Assembly (NCBI RefSeq): GCF_001949145.1
Contig: NW_019091638.1
Span: 449,375-487,946, forward strand
Origin: Acanthaster planci
Lineage: Eukaryota; Echinodermata; Asteroidea; Valvatida; Acanthasteridae
Direction of reading: 5' to 3'
Length of the DNA: 38,572 nucleotides
A program made the translations under genes and the position numbers. Positions 10,456 to 22,098 of the stretch are shown piece by piece. Below the pieces are notes generated by a model. It made no database searches. It had not been told where the DNA came from and saw only the letters and a program-made list of their open reading frames with translations. Positions within the stretch are counted from its first letter, which is position 1; every line of letters starts with the position of its first letter.

Positions 10456-10461
10456 TTTATT
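10456..10461 (-). terminator. alternative polyadenylation signal of LYPD6-like gene
   Basis: AATAAA read on the - strand (TTTATT on +), about 1.6 kb after the stop codon. It could end a shorter 3' UTR. Confidence 0.4.
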
Positions 10462-12076
10462 AACTTATAAATACATTCAGTGTGCCCATGACCAATATTA
10501 TAATTGAGGGAACTTTTTATCAGATCTCCTTCTATTGCCCAAATTTTCCTTCCTTAAAAATTATCTGGCCATTTTATGACTGCTGAATGGTTTGACACAT
10601 CAGTGAACTTCTGTGGAGTATATTGATAGTGCATGCAGGCTGGAATTTCAGACTTGCTTCTGTAAATAGAATACTCTAATTTGTAAGGTGAACAATGCAC
10701 ATGTACATGTACATGTACCTTCAAAATTCACTCTCAGAACTGACATTTACAGTTAATATTCAAAGTTTTCAGTCACACAGAAAAGTTACTGAAAGTGGTG
10801 TAATAGTAAGTGTTAAGTTTAATTTTACTATAAACAATGCATATGCAAATCATGAATATGCATGAAGCACAACTCACATTGGTACAGTGGTTGTATGTAC
10901 AATTGTATACAGCTGTTAAAGACTGATATAATATAAATGTACAAAATTTACAAATTCTCTCTACAAATGACAAAACGCTGATTCTAGAACATTAATAAAT
11001 CATGAGCTCAAATTGGATGTTGTTTTTGCATATTTTGATGTGTTTGACCTGACTTTCATTGTAAATGTTTAACATATCAGGGCAGTAATGATTATTCAGT
11101 CACGTACAATCATCATCAATTCCATACACACAACTCTGTCAAAGTAAAGTGAAGCAAACACACCAAAACTGTGTACTCAGAAAAACAAAAATTCCTAGAT
11201 GAGCATTCAGAAAACCGAATGATTAGTTGCTCCAACTTAACTGGCAGGAAGTTATTTACCAACTAACAGGACAAGCACTACCAATGACATAGTTGCTCAG
11301 GATCAGGAGTAACACAGTGAACTTGCACATGCATGCTGCAACTAGGGAAAAAAACGACGTCTTGATGGCCAAAATTTTCAGGTAAGGGAATTAATTGACT
11401 CAGGAAAAAACTGAGTGTGAACAAATCAGCCATTTGAATGCTCAACCCTTTAGCAAAATTGGGCCAAAAAATAGTCTTCAATTTCAGCCTTACAATCTGG
11501 AGATCAAAACTACATATCACAATCCAAAAGAAGTGATAACTTACATGTATCAATGATTTCCAATCAATTTTATCTACACAATCCAAGTCAGCACAATTTT
11601 TAGAAGAGACACACAAAAAATACACATGGAAATATGAACATTGCGAGTAAGAAGATGGGATTAGTTCAGCTTACTGCAATTTCCATGTGTTTGTAATCTG
11701 TTTCAAGCACAAACACACCATACATTTCCAAACATCCAGTGATGCTACTTTTCTCAAATCTGTAACTTGGACATTACTCATCAAAATTTACTCTCACATA
11801 TCTAAGGTGCATTATCCACTCATACAAATGTACCTAAAGTTTGGACATGCAGAAAAAGACATCAAACAATGGCAACATTTGTTTGATAGGAGCACGGTTC
11901 TGTTTTAGCATTAATTTCATTCACATTACTTTGTGCGTCAGCCACAGTGCTACTGCTTCAATATACGCATACAAAACTCATGACTTCAAGCTGATTGGCT
12001 AAACAGCATCCTAGAAGACAAAGAACTCAACTACACATGTACATGTACATCCATTATTTACATGGTCAGCCCAGTG

Positions 12077-12253
12077 TTACGTTATTAGCCTGAGAATTCT
12101 TGTTACGGTCATTAGTCCTAATATTAAAATGACATTGGGTATTCTCAGGAGTGGTGCTGTGTTCAGCGGCGTCAACGTGCTGAAGACTGCTGTTGTGGAG
12201 TTATGTGGAGACAAGACGTTACACTGTGTACCCTCACAACACGAAACACACCT
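12077..12253 (-). CDS. LYPD6-like exon 4 (C-terminus)
   Basis: Acceptor gggccatag|agg; 58 codons then TAA at 12077-12079. It encodes RCVSCCEGTQCN, an Asn/Ser/Thr-rich stalk with NST, then the hydrophobic tail. The CC....CN end closes the domain opened in exon 2. Confidence 0.92.
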   Translation of the reverse strand, partial: RCVSCCEGTQCNVLSPHNSTTAVFSTLTPLNTAPLLRIPNVILILGLMTVTRILRLIT

Positions 12254-15135
12254 CTATGGCCCAAAGGAAAAGAAAGACAATGCTCATTTAGAATTCATTC
12301 TAATAGCAGTGCTTATGAATATAGAAGTAGGCCTGTACACCCTGTATTGTAATTCAGTCAGTACTCATGAGAATTTTCAGCAAATAGTGTGGGAATGATT
12401 CACACCACTACACCATTACACGTAAGTCAATGGATTTACTTCCAAGGGAAAACACAAGGGGAAAAACTAATTACCCAACAATCTTCCACTTTTTATGTGT
12501 GGCATCACATCACTTGCATGTATGCTTTCAGAGATAAAACATGTCTATTTACATGCAAAAACTGAAGTTTATGCATATTTTATAAAAAGTAAGAAATGCT
12601 GATTCCTTGTGCCAAAACAATCACATATCCAAGTGCTAAAAATTCCCTCAACCTTGGATACGGTATGATACAGTCCATCTCACAGTCCCAACAATAATGC
12701 AGGGACTGTTATTCAGACTTCTTGTTACCTCTGTTACTTTACCAATACACTTGATCAAACATATGGTACATGAATACTTTAGAGGCAGCAGCAAACTGAC
12801 ATACATGTATGATACAATCAGCTGTTAGACCACTATGATTTTTTGTCGAAAGTTGAAATTTATTTCAAGTTTGTTTCTTCGTCCTAAACACAATATTTGT
12901 TGAGCTTGGAGATAGATACAGATTCTCCAAAACTTTTTAAAGACATAAAAATACTGCTCTGCAGCAAGATGTGTGACCAAGACAATGAAACTGATAGAGC
13001 CTTAGAATTCCATGTGGATCATATCGTACATCTGTCTGTGCATTTTAGTTAGACTTCATTGGAGACTTTCGTGTGAGGAAAATACTGCAAAGAATATAAG
13101 ACTGACTGTTGTGATGTGGAATTTCATGTTTTAACACCCTCAAGGGTGCATAGCAATCTTTGCTTCACCTAAAGAGGGGGGTATGGTGCTGAGTCCCTCA
13201 GGTGGCAAAACATCATATTTCACATCACAGCAGTCAGTCTTAAGGTCTTTGCAATGTTTACTGTTAGCTGCATTCTTTCTTCTCTTTATGTCCTTCATGC
13301 AGCTCCACCCTGCTATGGCACCCTCTCTACCCAAAACCTTGGCCCAACACTGATCTTAGTCAGTACATTTCTGGTTGCATTTATGCATTTCATTTTGCTT
13401 CACAGCCTTTGTTGCACAGGAATAAGGTTCCATCAAACAACTTACATGAAAGTGTACACCTTAGACCACGCCCTTACTTCAAACTCACCTGTACATGTTT
13501 TGTGCTTGTGTCTGTACAGCCTACTGTATTCGTTGTACAGTCTTCTGTTAGAGCACATTTCTTGTTGACTAATATGCTTTCTCCAGTCTTTTGGTTCACA
13601 TAATGGGATGAGTAACAGTATTTGGTTCCTAAAGTCAAATAAACCAATGCAATAATGAAGTGTGAGACAAGCATTGGAGCATAAATGAACATGTCCTTCA
13701 AACATTGACATATGAGTGATCATATAGGTACATGTACTTCCCCCATGATGCAATCAAGGTACATCTGAAAATTCATTTAAAAACAGTTTGAGTAGAATTT
13801 GTATAAAAAATATACACTGAAAACAAGTAGTGATATATTTCAGAACAATGAGCACAAAATGGAATCCTCTACCCCTCCCTAACAACCCATTGACACTGAA
13901 GTCATGGATAGAGCAGTAACATCAACCAATTTGGAATCAAACACACAAGATAAATCATCATGTGTCATACCACAGTACAGGTGTTTGAACTTCAACCCTG
14001 CTTCATGGTACAAAACACACAGTTGATACCAATCCTGGCTGCAATACTCTCACAATGGTGCTGCAAATCATGTACATCACTTTGTTGCTATCAATATGGT
14101 CAAGTGTTTTGCCTACCTTTTGGGCAAAATGCATCATAGGCTCTCTCATTGCATTCTCTGTTACTCTTCTTGTCTATGCAGGTGAAACACTTGACAGCAT
14201 TTGGGAAAGGAGTACCTAAATATGAATACAAAATATCAAAGTGTCACCCTTATACAAACTTGAGTTGGTCACTATATTTATATGCCTTATGTACAACAGC
14301 ATCAATACCCTAGGAAGCACTGTTGTGAGCATTAAATCAAGCATCCCCTGACTTATGAGGTAAATGTGGCATTTTTCCACATTTATTTGATGCTGCTAAT
14401 GAAGCAATCACCCTTGAGAGTAAATTTTAAATGTAATTGGATTTAGCCACAAAGAAAAAAAACAAAACAAAACAAAACCACTGAAACACTGCATCGGGCA
14501 AGGCCAAGAAACCATGGATAGGATGGATTGGTTTGATAGCTTCCCCGGGTTAAGTTGAATTAGCCTAGTGCCTGTGATGTCATTCTCATGGCTCATGTAG
14601 GTCCGCCATGACAGACCCTGCTGCCTAAAGCAGGGTCTTGCTGGCATTCCTGGGTGAATTATGTCACGTGTATGCAAAACATTACATATAACTGTAGTTG
14701 AGTCATTTCAATTTACCGGTAACAGTAGGACAGAAATGATTTGTTACCTGTGTCTCTTATTCTAGCTGATATTGTTTCAATCACTTTCAAAGAAAATGTA
14801 ACACGAAAACTGTGATTGTCTTTGCCTGATTGACTTTGACAGTTATATTCATGAGGGTCCAAAAGAGGGTACATGTATGTATACATTCAATTACCTAACT
14901 GCCTAGCCATTTGGAAAATTAGGTTGGATCCATGACTGGATTCACCAAAGATGTACGGCCATCATTTCTATTGCAGTAAAAGAATAAGATGTGAAACAAG
15001 GAATAACCACTCACTATCATCATAGGAGAATATCAGTGTAGGCTCGGTGGGTGCACAACATGAAGACATGAAAACCAAGCAGAAGATGGCTGCTGACAGC
15101 CATTGCTGTATAACTTTTGGCCAACAGACTAACAT
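12077..15135 (-). CDS. LYPD6-like Ly6/uPAR (three-finger) domain protein, four coding exons
   Basis: Complement of join 12077-12253, 13489-13628, 14117-14215, 15015-15135: 178 aa. Phases agree at every junction (1, 1, 0). Residues 1 to about 27 form a signal peptide (MLVCWPK then a hydrophobic core and SSCCA). The domain runs from VKCFTC through CPKGTKYCYSSHYV, NKKCALTEDC and VGC to RCVSCCEGTQCN, with 12 cysteines including the closing CC....CN. The KCFTC, CP..T.YCY and SCCEG..CN strings match vertebrate LYPD6/LYPD6B, which modulate Wnt co-receptor or nicotinic receptor signalling at the cell surface. An N-glycosylation site (NST) follows the domain. The tail is hydrophobic (NVILILGLMTV) but ends TRILRLIT, so GPI anchoring is likely by family but not certain. 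Length is close to that of LYPD6. Confidence 0.92.
13489..13628 (-). CDS. LYPD6-like exon 3
   Basis: Acceptor tttgactttag|gaac; donor gtacag|gtgagt. A 140-nt exon, entering in phase 1 and leaving in phase 0, encoding TKYCYSSHYVNQKTGESILV and on through NKKCALTEDC and VGCTDTSTKHVQ, the central fingers. Confidence 0.92.
14117..14215 (-). CDS. LYPD6-like exon 2
   Basis: Acceptor ttcatatttag|gta; donor ccaaaag|gtaggc. A 99-nt exon, phase 1-1, encoding TPFPNAVKCFTCIDKKSNRE and on to AYDAFCPK, the first finger of the three-finger domain. Confidence 0.92.
14361..14385. repeat. short perfect hairpin in LYPD6-like intron 1
   Basis: taaatgtgg and ccacattta are exact complements separated by 7 bases. 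Flanking gcatc/gatgc may extend the fold weakly. No assigned function. Confidence 0.5.
14454..14478. repeat. (AAAAC)n microsatellite
   Basis: A-rich run followed by about four aaaac units, in the first intron of the LYPD6-like gene. Such A-rich tracts sometimes mark retroposon tails, but no body was recognised. Confidence 0.7.
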
Positions 15136-15184
15136 CACGAAATGCTTCTTCACAGCGTTTTGAAGGAAAACATCATTAAGAAAT
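15015..15184 (-). CDS. LYPD6-like exon 1 (5' UTR part plus signal peptide)
   Basis: Acceptor ttttttgttcag|attt at 15184/15185; donor gatgata|gtgagt at 15015. The main ATG is 15133-15135; coding sequence is 40 codons plus one base, the signal peptide and an acidic linker ending SYDD. A short upstream frame, ATGATG to TGA (15150-15176, 8 codons), precedes it. The main frame is also open up to the acceptor without another ATG, so an N-terminal extension from an upstream exon cannot be excluded. Confidence 0.85.
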
Positions 15185-15464
15185 CTGAACAAAAAAGAAG
15201 ATGAAAGGTACAAAAACAATGTTGAGTATGTTGGATTTGGTTGAACATTGACAGATGGAACTTATGAAGTAAAAGATACTCCTTACTTAGCAAAAAGAGT
15301 TGTTCATCAGAAAAAATAAGTCATGAATTACATCAAATAAAATATGCACAGGTAAAAGTTTTTGCTGGAGGACACATAAAGCTTTCTATGCTAAGCAAAT
15401 ATCAAATTCATTATCCTGTGGTTTTAAAATATGAATATTTGTAAGGGCGCAGTGTTGCATTGGA

Positions 15465-15498
15465 GTCCATCACCAGTCCCTGAAAGTCCATCACAAGT
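15465..15498 (-). repeat. dispersed, inverted fragment of the 21-bp minisatellite
   Basis: Read on the - strand, this 34-bp stretch is nearly the same as about 1.6 units of the tandem array at 111-227, with about two mismatches. It lies about 280 bp upstream of LYPD6-like exon 1. Confidence 0.75.
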
Positions 15499-15717
15499 AG
15501 GCTTTTAGCCTACTGTCACAGAGACAGACACTTCTTGTTCCATGGTTGTTGCTTGGTACATGTACCAACACTTCAAAACCCATTGGGCATCTATTCTTTC
15601 TCCAATCAACCAGGTACAGTACTCTACATGCATACTAGTAATATATGCATGGTCTCCTACTACCATGACAGTACACACAAGCACATGGACTATAAAAATG
15701 AACAAACAAAAGTTACA

Positions 15718-15966
15718 GGTTCGGGGAGTCAGATTGGCAAATAGGTACTTTCCTGTGGCCTGGGTTTGAATCCCACCCAGGCCAACATGCACTGTTATCT
15801 GATTTCATGGGTTTTCCTAAAAATGCATGTATCTGTCTGGGGGTTTCTCTCATCTCTAAAAGTGAACATGTCTTGGTTTTCTTCTTTGATTCCCCTTGGG
15901 CCTCTAAAGCGAACAGTTAACTGATGGGTTTTATTTAGTTAAATACAGAGTTAAATAAATTAAAAA
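15718..15966 (+). mobile_element. tRNA-derived SINE
   Basis: A tRNA-like head carries an A-box-like tggcaaatagg (15735-15745, about 9/11 to consensus) and a B box ggtttgaatcc (15763-15773). An unrelated body with ctaaaaatgcatgtatctg and ccttgggcctctaaagcgaa follows, then a 3' end gagttaaataaattaaaaa. The A/B spacing is short for a real tRNA and there is no acceptor-stem pairing, so it is a SINE rather than a tRNA gene. Family name not known to me. Confidence 0.7.
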
Positions 15967-15973
15967 TAGTTGA

Positions 15974-17156
15974 TGTTTTAACCAGAGGTCTTCCATGAAA
16001 CCTATGGTTTGGAACACCTCTTGTACACAGTGGAACACTAGTTGGGAGGGGGGGTTGAGCCCCTAAAGGTTCTCTTCTTGCCTTTTTTTTGTTTGGCTTC
16101 CTAAGAAATCATGAAAACCAATATACACCAACATGTATGTATCTGATACTTCTGGCTCTGAGTGATATAGCCATAAATCCCAGTCCCCTATGGTATGACT
16201 GGAGGAAGGGGACTTTTGGTACATTCTGGTTCAAACCCCCCCCTATCCTGGGTGCACAACTGCACACCAGACATGGGAATGTCTGTCCTGAGTTTTTTTT
16301 TTTGTGTGTTCTCTAGCTAGCCCTAACAGCCCTGAATACTACAAAGTACTAATAGTAGTAAAATGTAATATTCAGTGCTGTCACTTGTATGTAAAAGGAC
16401 ATGACCTTATAAAAAACAACAGATAAGACAATATACATGTACCATACAGTGCTATGGCACTATACTGAATATTGTTAGCCTAGTTAAGGCTAGTAATTCA
16501 AATGATGTACACACAAGGAGAGCAAAATGCTTAAAATCCCTTGGGAGGCAATTACATGCAACATAAACATCAAGAAAAAGTTGATGATGAGGAAAAAAGC
16601 AATCTGCGAACACAAAGTGATGACGAGCATGCAACTTGCACCTGTCAGTGAAGTAAAGTCCTTTCAATTGTCATAAATTAGCACTTTGGACTACTATGAG
16701 AAACGACATGTCTTTTGAACAGAAAAACAATATGGTAAATTGATCTCTACTCAAATATCCACTTTATCAAGACACCACTGATTGCATGGAACTAAAACTT
16801 GTCACTACAGGTCCATGTACATATACTGGTATGTACATAGACATGTACATGTATGTCAGGGTAAAAGTGGAGCCTAATGTATATGTATACATGTCTAGCA
16901 CAAAATATAGGTATCTACTGACACAAACTGGCTTTAATTAGAACTCCAATCCACCAACAATAAGGCCGTGACCTTTATGAACAAACAACAGGCAACAAAA
17001 ATAAATCTCTTTATCTGCTCAAACGGATTTCATCAAACTCACATGAATTCTCCAGACGGGTTTATTTTGAAGTCTTAGAAGGGGTAGGGTAGGTAGGCTG
17101 TCTACATATACTTTGTCCATATAAGTTCTACATTGTTGACAGTTGTTCAGCTGGAT
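15974..17156. other. no gene recognised
   Basis: AT-rich sequence with poly-T and poly-G runs and TACATGTA clusters (about 16815-16860). No exon with supporting splice sites and a recognisable family was found. Confidence 0.5.
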
Positions 17157-17244
17157 GACATCAAAACCAAGATACCAGACTGCAAACGTGCTGTCAATAT
17201 GACATCAAAACCAAGATACCAGACTGCAAACGTGCTGTCAATAT
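17157..17244. repeat. exact 2 x 44-bp tandem duplication
   Basis: 17157-17200 and 17201-17244 are identical (gacatcaaaaccaagatacc at each start). No divergence is visible, so it is either a very recent duplication or an assembly artefact. Confidence 0.95.
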
Positions 17245-17443
17245 TGTTACCTTTTCCAATATAATTCTTTGGCTTTTCCAGGTTGCAGGTGCACACCTTT
17301 TAGTGCCAAAATACCAAGCACCAAACTGACTACTGGTACTTACAAGACAGTACTCGACCATTTGTATATGCTACAGGTATATTTAAGCTAATACTTGTAA
17401 CAGTGATGGTACAATTACTAATTTGAGGCTTTGCATCATGAAA

Positions 17444-17517
17444 ATCAGTGTTTGGACTTTAAATTGGTTTGCAGTAACTACCAGTGTTACGGTAAACCAA
17501 TTAACCCAAACACTGAT
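17444..17517. mobile_element. 74-bp foldback element
   Basis: Arms atcagtgtttgg...ttggttt and aaaccaatt...ccaaacactgat form a hairpin with a small internal mismatch. The loop itself contains the short pair agtaac/gttac. A MITE relic or structured element. Confidence 0.6.
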
Positions 17518-17644
17518 AGTACAGTCAATGCAAGTTGAAAATGTCATGAAAGAAGAGTTGCATATATTTCTTAGCATGCATTAAAACAAAAAAAAGGAAT
17601 TAATGAATTTTTAAATCACTTACAAGGCATAGCATATGCACGTA

Positions 17645-20300
17645 GACAAAATGGAAACCTGTGCTTCAGGTTAATGGACTAGTGTCTGTGAAGAAAGATA
17701 TTACTTCAGTCATCTTGAAAAGGGAATGAGATATTGGTAGCTGACTCAAGAATGGAACGTCATTCGAAATATAATAGAAATTAGCAAAGTAATCCTTTAC
17801 TCAATATTTTGTCAATAATTACAATTGTCTTCGACTGATGAAACGACAGTAGAGAATTCAACTAATTTTACAAAGACATACTCTTTAGAAGATTTTTCAA
17901 AAATAACCCAAATTTAAGAGTGCACTAAATTATTTGAGCTTGAACTTTTATACTGACAATAATAAAGTTGTTGATATGCCCCTCCGGCATCTACTTCATC
18001 TCACTTGCCGTCAGACTGGTAGTGTAAATCAAGTTGTAGGTACAGCTACTGCACTTGCATGGTACAGTACATGTGTGGTACATGTACATGTATGTGGTAA
18101 ACACAACTGTGCACTTACAAAAATCACAAATGGACAGATTCAAATTCATAAGTACAATATGCAAGATCTTGGTGTACCGTTATTTTGCTTTTTAAAAGTT
18201 TCAACCCTGGTAACTTTACCTGTCATGGCTCCCCCCCCCACAAGTTGTCCTATAGACTGATTATGCCTACTAAGTCACAAGACCTGTAGTGGGTATTAAA
18301 CATTAACATGGCATCCACCGAAAGTAAAGTGTTTCATAAGTGGTACCATTTACCACAAATAAAGCTGACGGTAGGTACCATACTCACACTACTGATTTTC
18401 CGGGTATTATTCCGTAACTTGACTATATTGTTTGTAAAGTGTAAACACTCGAATGTCAGTGCATTGTACATGAACATGTACGTCTGCCTTCTTCTGCAGG
18501 TGTCAGTATTTTGTAGGTTCTTCTCAGACATTTTCCATGTAATGTAATATGTAAATTTATTAAAATACTGGTCTGGGACTATACTCATTTTCATATCATT
18601 ACAATGTAGTACCAGTACTAACCCCACGCCAATAACAAGTACATGTATGTCAGTTACAGCACAGCACCTGCAGGTCTGTAACCCAGGTGAGTCACTCTCA
18701 ATTATGGTTACTACATATACAGTATCTCTGGACTGATGGAGGACTGGTGAATCCCACCGAATTCCTAAGAATGTCAAGTTGTGATTTCACTCACTGGACT
18801 ATGCATTTGCCACACTCCACTGCAATGCCTTTCAATCACAATATAATGTCCTATTGCATTCACTAGGTACATGTACATGCATCCTGTGTAAATTTATACA
18901 ACGTTACTCTACAATGCCTTGCCTATTAGATGATTCATAGAGCATGTGACAGATTATGATGAAGGAATGAAACCACTGATCACTGTATAAGCTGCAAGCA
19001 GCTTGTTTAACAAATGAGGTAAAAAATCTTCTGCACCTGGTTTCCCGACAAACCCTAATAATTTTGTAGCTCGACCCTAGAATTGTTACCGGCAAGTAAG
19101 AAAATACAAATTTTCAAAAACACCTCTGAATAACATCTTTTTCACATTAAAATGAGCATAAAGTCAGATTTTTTCAAATTCAAGCTTTTGGTATTTTTGA
19201 AATCTGCAATAAAAAAGCTTCCTAACGATGTAAAATTCATGGGTGTACAACCCCAACTTCTCTCGTTAGAGCCTTGGAAATGTGTTGAGTCTCCATACAT
19301 TTTACAGAATAGTTTCCTAGAAAAGAGGCTTCAAAGATGTGCACATGTATTAAACAATCACACGGAATAATGTATGTTGAAGAAATTTCCTAAATACATG
19401 TGCAAAAATAAAGCAGGCCATACTGTGAGCTTTCAGACGATACCAGAATTGTGTGGGTAGGTGTACAGTAGACGAAGGGGGAGGGAAAGTGCCAATCTAA
19501 TACTGCATGTTTTATCATTGTCCGTGTCTTTGTTTCAACATTTCAGAAAATAATCAGAATGGTCACCATGACAAAAATGGGCTGAAAATATACTTTTCTG
19601 ATTGCAGAATTGTCCCAAAACTACAGAATGGGTAGAAAAAGAGCTGTAGATACAAAAATCATAAAAAGCCAAAATTGACCACCCCTTCAAAGTTTGACTT
19701 TGGCCCGCCGTACAGCAAAACAGTACTGTGCGACTTTACGCCCATTTTGTGGTAGTGGGTCACATATGATTTCCTACTTGCATTTGCAACTTTTGAAGAG
19801 AAACTAAGGCTATTTTCATAAGTTCCCTTCACGTTTCGCTGTCACAGTGTGAAAACACATGCACAAAGCTCAATGCATTTAAGCAAAGCTGCGCTGGTTC
19901 CCGCCATGCCATGCCCTGCCCATGCTTAAAACACGTGATGGAAATGTGGCAACCAATCTATATATCCTGGTCAAAAAGGAGTTGTTACACTACTGGCCAT
20001 CCAAGTACACAACCTTGCAGCTAAGAAGATCTGAGATGATTTCTGCAAGTTAATTCACAGAACTTGGTCTCTTTATGTCTATGTATGCATTTTCTTTGTT
20101 CACAAGTTTAATTTGAGATTGTTTTGCTTGTATTTGAAGTGAGCGTGTTTCCACAAATTTCCTTCTGCGGCACGAGATTTATCATCGGCCCATATGGATG
20201 CATCACGCCCGCTTACCATGCGATACATGGACATTGTTGGCCAGTTTGCCACCATGATCAATATAAAATTTCTAAAGTCAATGATTCTTAAGAATTATGG
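17645..20300. other. no gene recognised
   Basis: AT-rich sequence. The longest open frame (18334-18777, - strand, 147 codons) has a hydrophobic stretch but no family match. TACATGTA clusters occur at 18060-18090, 18465-18480, 18640-18650 and 18866-18880. Confidence 0.5.
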
Positions 20301-20319
20301 ACAATTCACAACACTGTGT

Positions 20320-20347
20320 ACAACGCCAGTCAGGTGACTGGCGTTGT
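20320..20347. repeat. perfect 13-bp-arm hairpin
   Basis: acaacgccagtca and tgactggcgttgt are exact reverse complements with a 2-base centre. It is GC-richer than its surroundings. No poly-T tract or gene end beside it suggests a defined role. Confidence 0.75.
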
Positions 20348-21922
20348 AATGCTTTCATAGCTTTCATCCCCATTTATGCCATTCAGTCAGCACAAAAAAA
20401 GACAGAAAAACATTTTCTGACCTACCGACCCAATTTTGGGGAGGCATGTAATGGGAAGCAGAACTACAAGTAATTTTGGGGGCATAAGGATATTTTAAAC
20501 AGATGAATATTCAGTTAAACCATTCCTACAGTCTGAGTATATTTGCTATTTTTAAACAGCAGAGAATTAAAGACACATGGGTATGCATACCCCTTGTTTT
20601 ACATCATTTGATAGCTAAGGCACAATGAAGCTGTGCAGGTACCACATACTTGTTAAGTAGGCTAATCCTAGAGGAGTGACTGTTGGTGAATTCATAAGCC
20701 AAATTGAGCAATCTAGAGACTATCTCTGATGAATGAGTAATATTATTGCCAAGGTAACCAATTTGATGTTTCTGAGTCATCCACATCACTTCATCAATGG
20801 GTACTTTGAAGTGTATGAAGAGACTGCAATAACCAATGAGAGCAAGCTGTTACTTGATACATGAAGCTAATGCACAATGAGTGTTGCTGTCATTTTTCAA
20901 TTACCAACATTGGCAGTAATGTTGTATAGGCTGAATGATTCTCAAGTGGTCACAGAGGCGATGTGGATAACTATCCTTTAACATCATTGTATTTTTTAAG
21001 AAATGTAATTAATTCTTCAGAGTACCTTTGGATTGCCATCCCTGTACGTGTACCTTTCATTTAAAACTTTCTGCCTCATGCAGAAAAAAGCACCCTCCGG
21101 AAATTGACCGGTGGGATTGAAATATTATTTTGGTCATTCATGTACATGTACATCTTTAACTCTTGCATCCACAATGCGAAGCACGTGTCAACCAACTACT
21201 GGACAATCTTCAACGTTTACAGAGAGAATGTCACCTCTGAGCACCATTCCACATGGTTATGTTTAAAGTCTCAAAAGATCAAGCAGCAAATATAATTCAA
21301 GACTAAAAGGTGCTGCGCTCTTGATCAATGTGACTAAAAATAAATCCCACGCCTAAGATTGTTTTTCCCCCAATAAGACAATACAACATTTCTAAATATT
21401 GGGTTGAGAAAACACTATAGACATGAAACGTGAGCATATTTCTGGATGAGCTAGCCTGGGAATCCTGGTTGGATAATATTGTTGACACACACTCAGTTTG
21501 TGCCAGGCTAACCCACAGCATCTGTGACTCCTTCCTGACAGACAGGCTCAGTTACACTTGCCTAATCTTGCCCTTCACCGTCACACAACATCAAACAGAT
21601 GTGTTGCTGTTTGTGACAAAATTCATTCTATGAAAGACCGGACCACTTTCAATGAATAATAAACAAGGCAAAATGATCCCGTCAGTGGTGAGAATATGAA
21701 ATTGTTGCTTTGGTAGGTCGTGTGATCAGGATTTCACAACATCAAGTACATGTACATAAATTTCTTTAAAAACTAAACAGGATTCGCATGGTTCATACAT
21801 GTTATTACAAGTAATCAACATTATTTGGGCCACCCTTTTTCAATCCTGGACTTGTCACTGACTACAATGCTCTTACACTGTAAGGCACGCAGTGCACAAA
21901 ATTTTAAAAAGCATCCCTAAGA

Positions 21923-22098
21923 AAAACATGTTTTCTCTGATTTTATCTGTTCTAATAAATATGGAAGCATGTACATGTACATGCATTGTTTGGCATGCAC
22001 AAGGGTTTATCCACTAGGAACACAGGGCCAGGGTTCCTTTGTTTTCTGTTTTCTCTGAATGACGCAATCTACATTCCGAATTCGCATCTCGGCATGAA
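21923..22098. repeat. second copy of the two-block repeat
   Basis: Block A (21923-21970) matches 3391-3437. Block B (21983-22098) matches the reverse complement of 3507-3620. Here the blocks are 12 bp apart, joined by a TACATGTACAT motif, and B faces the other way relative to A than in the copy at 3.4 kb. Confidence 0.85.

Larger units (their letters stand above)
9440..12076 (-). other. 3' UTR of LYPD6-like gene
   Basis: AT-rich non-coding sequence downstream of the LYPD6-like stop codon. It contains several TACATGTA runs (10697-10719, 12034-12050) and short open frames with no family resemblance, the longest about 115 codons at 11278-11625. I see no further exon in it. The extent depends on which polyadenylation signal is used. 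Confidence 0.5.

Noticed and set aside
11278-11625. 115-codon - strand frame
   Set aside because: Falls inside the inferred 3' UTR of the LYPD6-like gene and resembles nothing.
13140-13334. Cys-containing - strand frame (WSC, HCKDLKTDCCDVKYD) as the last exon of the LYPD6-like gene
   Set aside because: It lacks the CC....CN closing motif, has only a weak acceptor, and exon 12077-12253 fits phase and family perfectly. An alternative last exon is not fully excluded.
13392-13447. GTLFLCNKG on the - strand, tempting as the LCN end of a Ly6 domain
   Set aside because: Joining it to exon 3 would need an intron of about 40 bp, and the preceding CC pair is missing.
15735-15775. tRNA gene from the A/B-box-like pair
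   Set aside because: Box spacing is too short and no acceptor or anticodon stems form; a SINE explains it better.
18334-18777. 147-codon - strand open frame with a hydrophobic stretch
   Set aside because: No family resemblance or supporting splice structure; composition looks like translated non-coding sequence.
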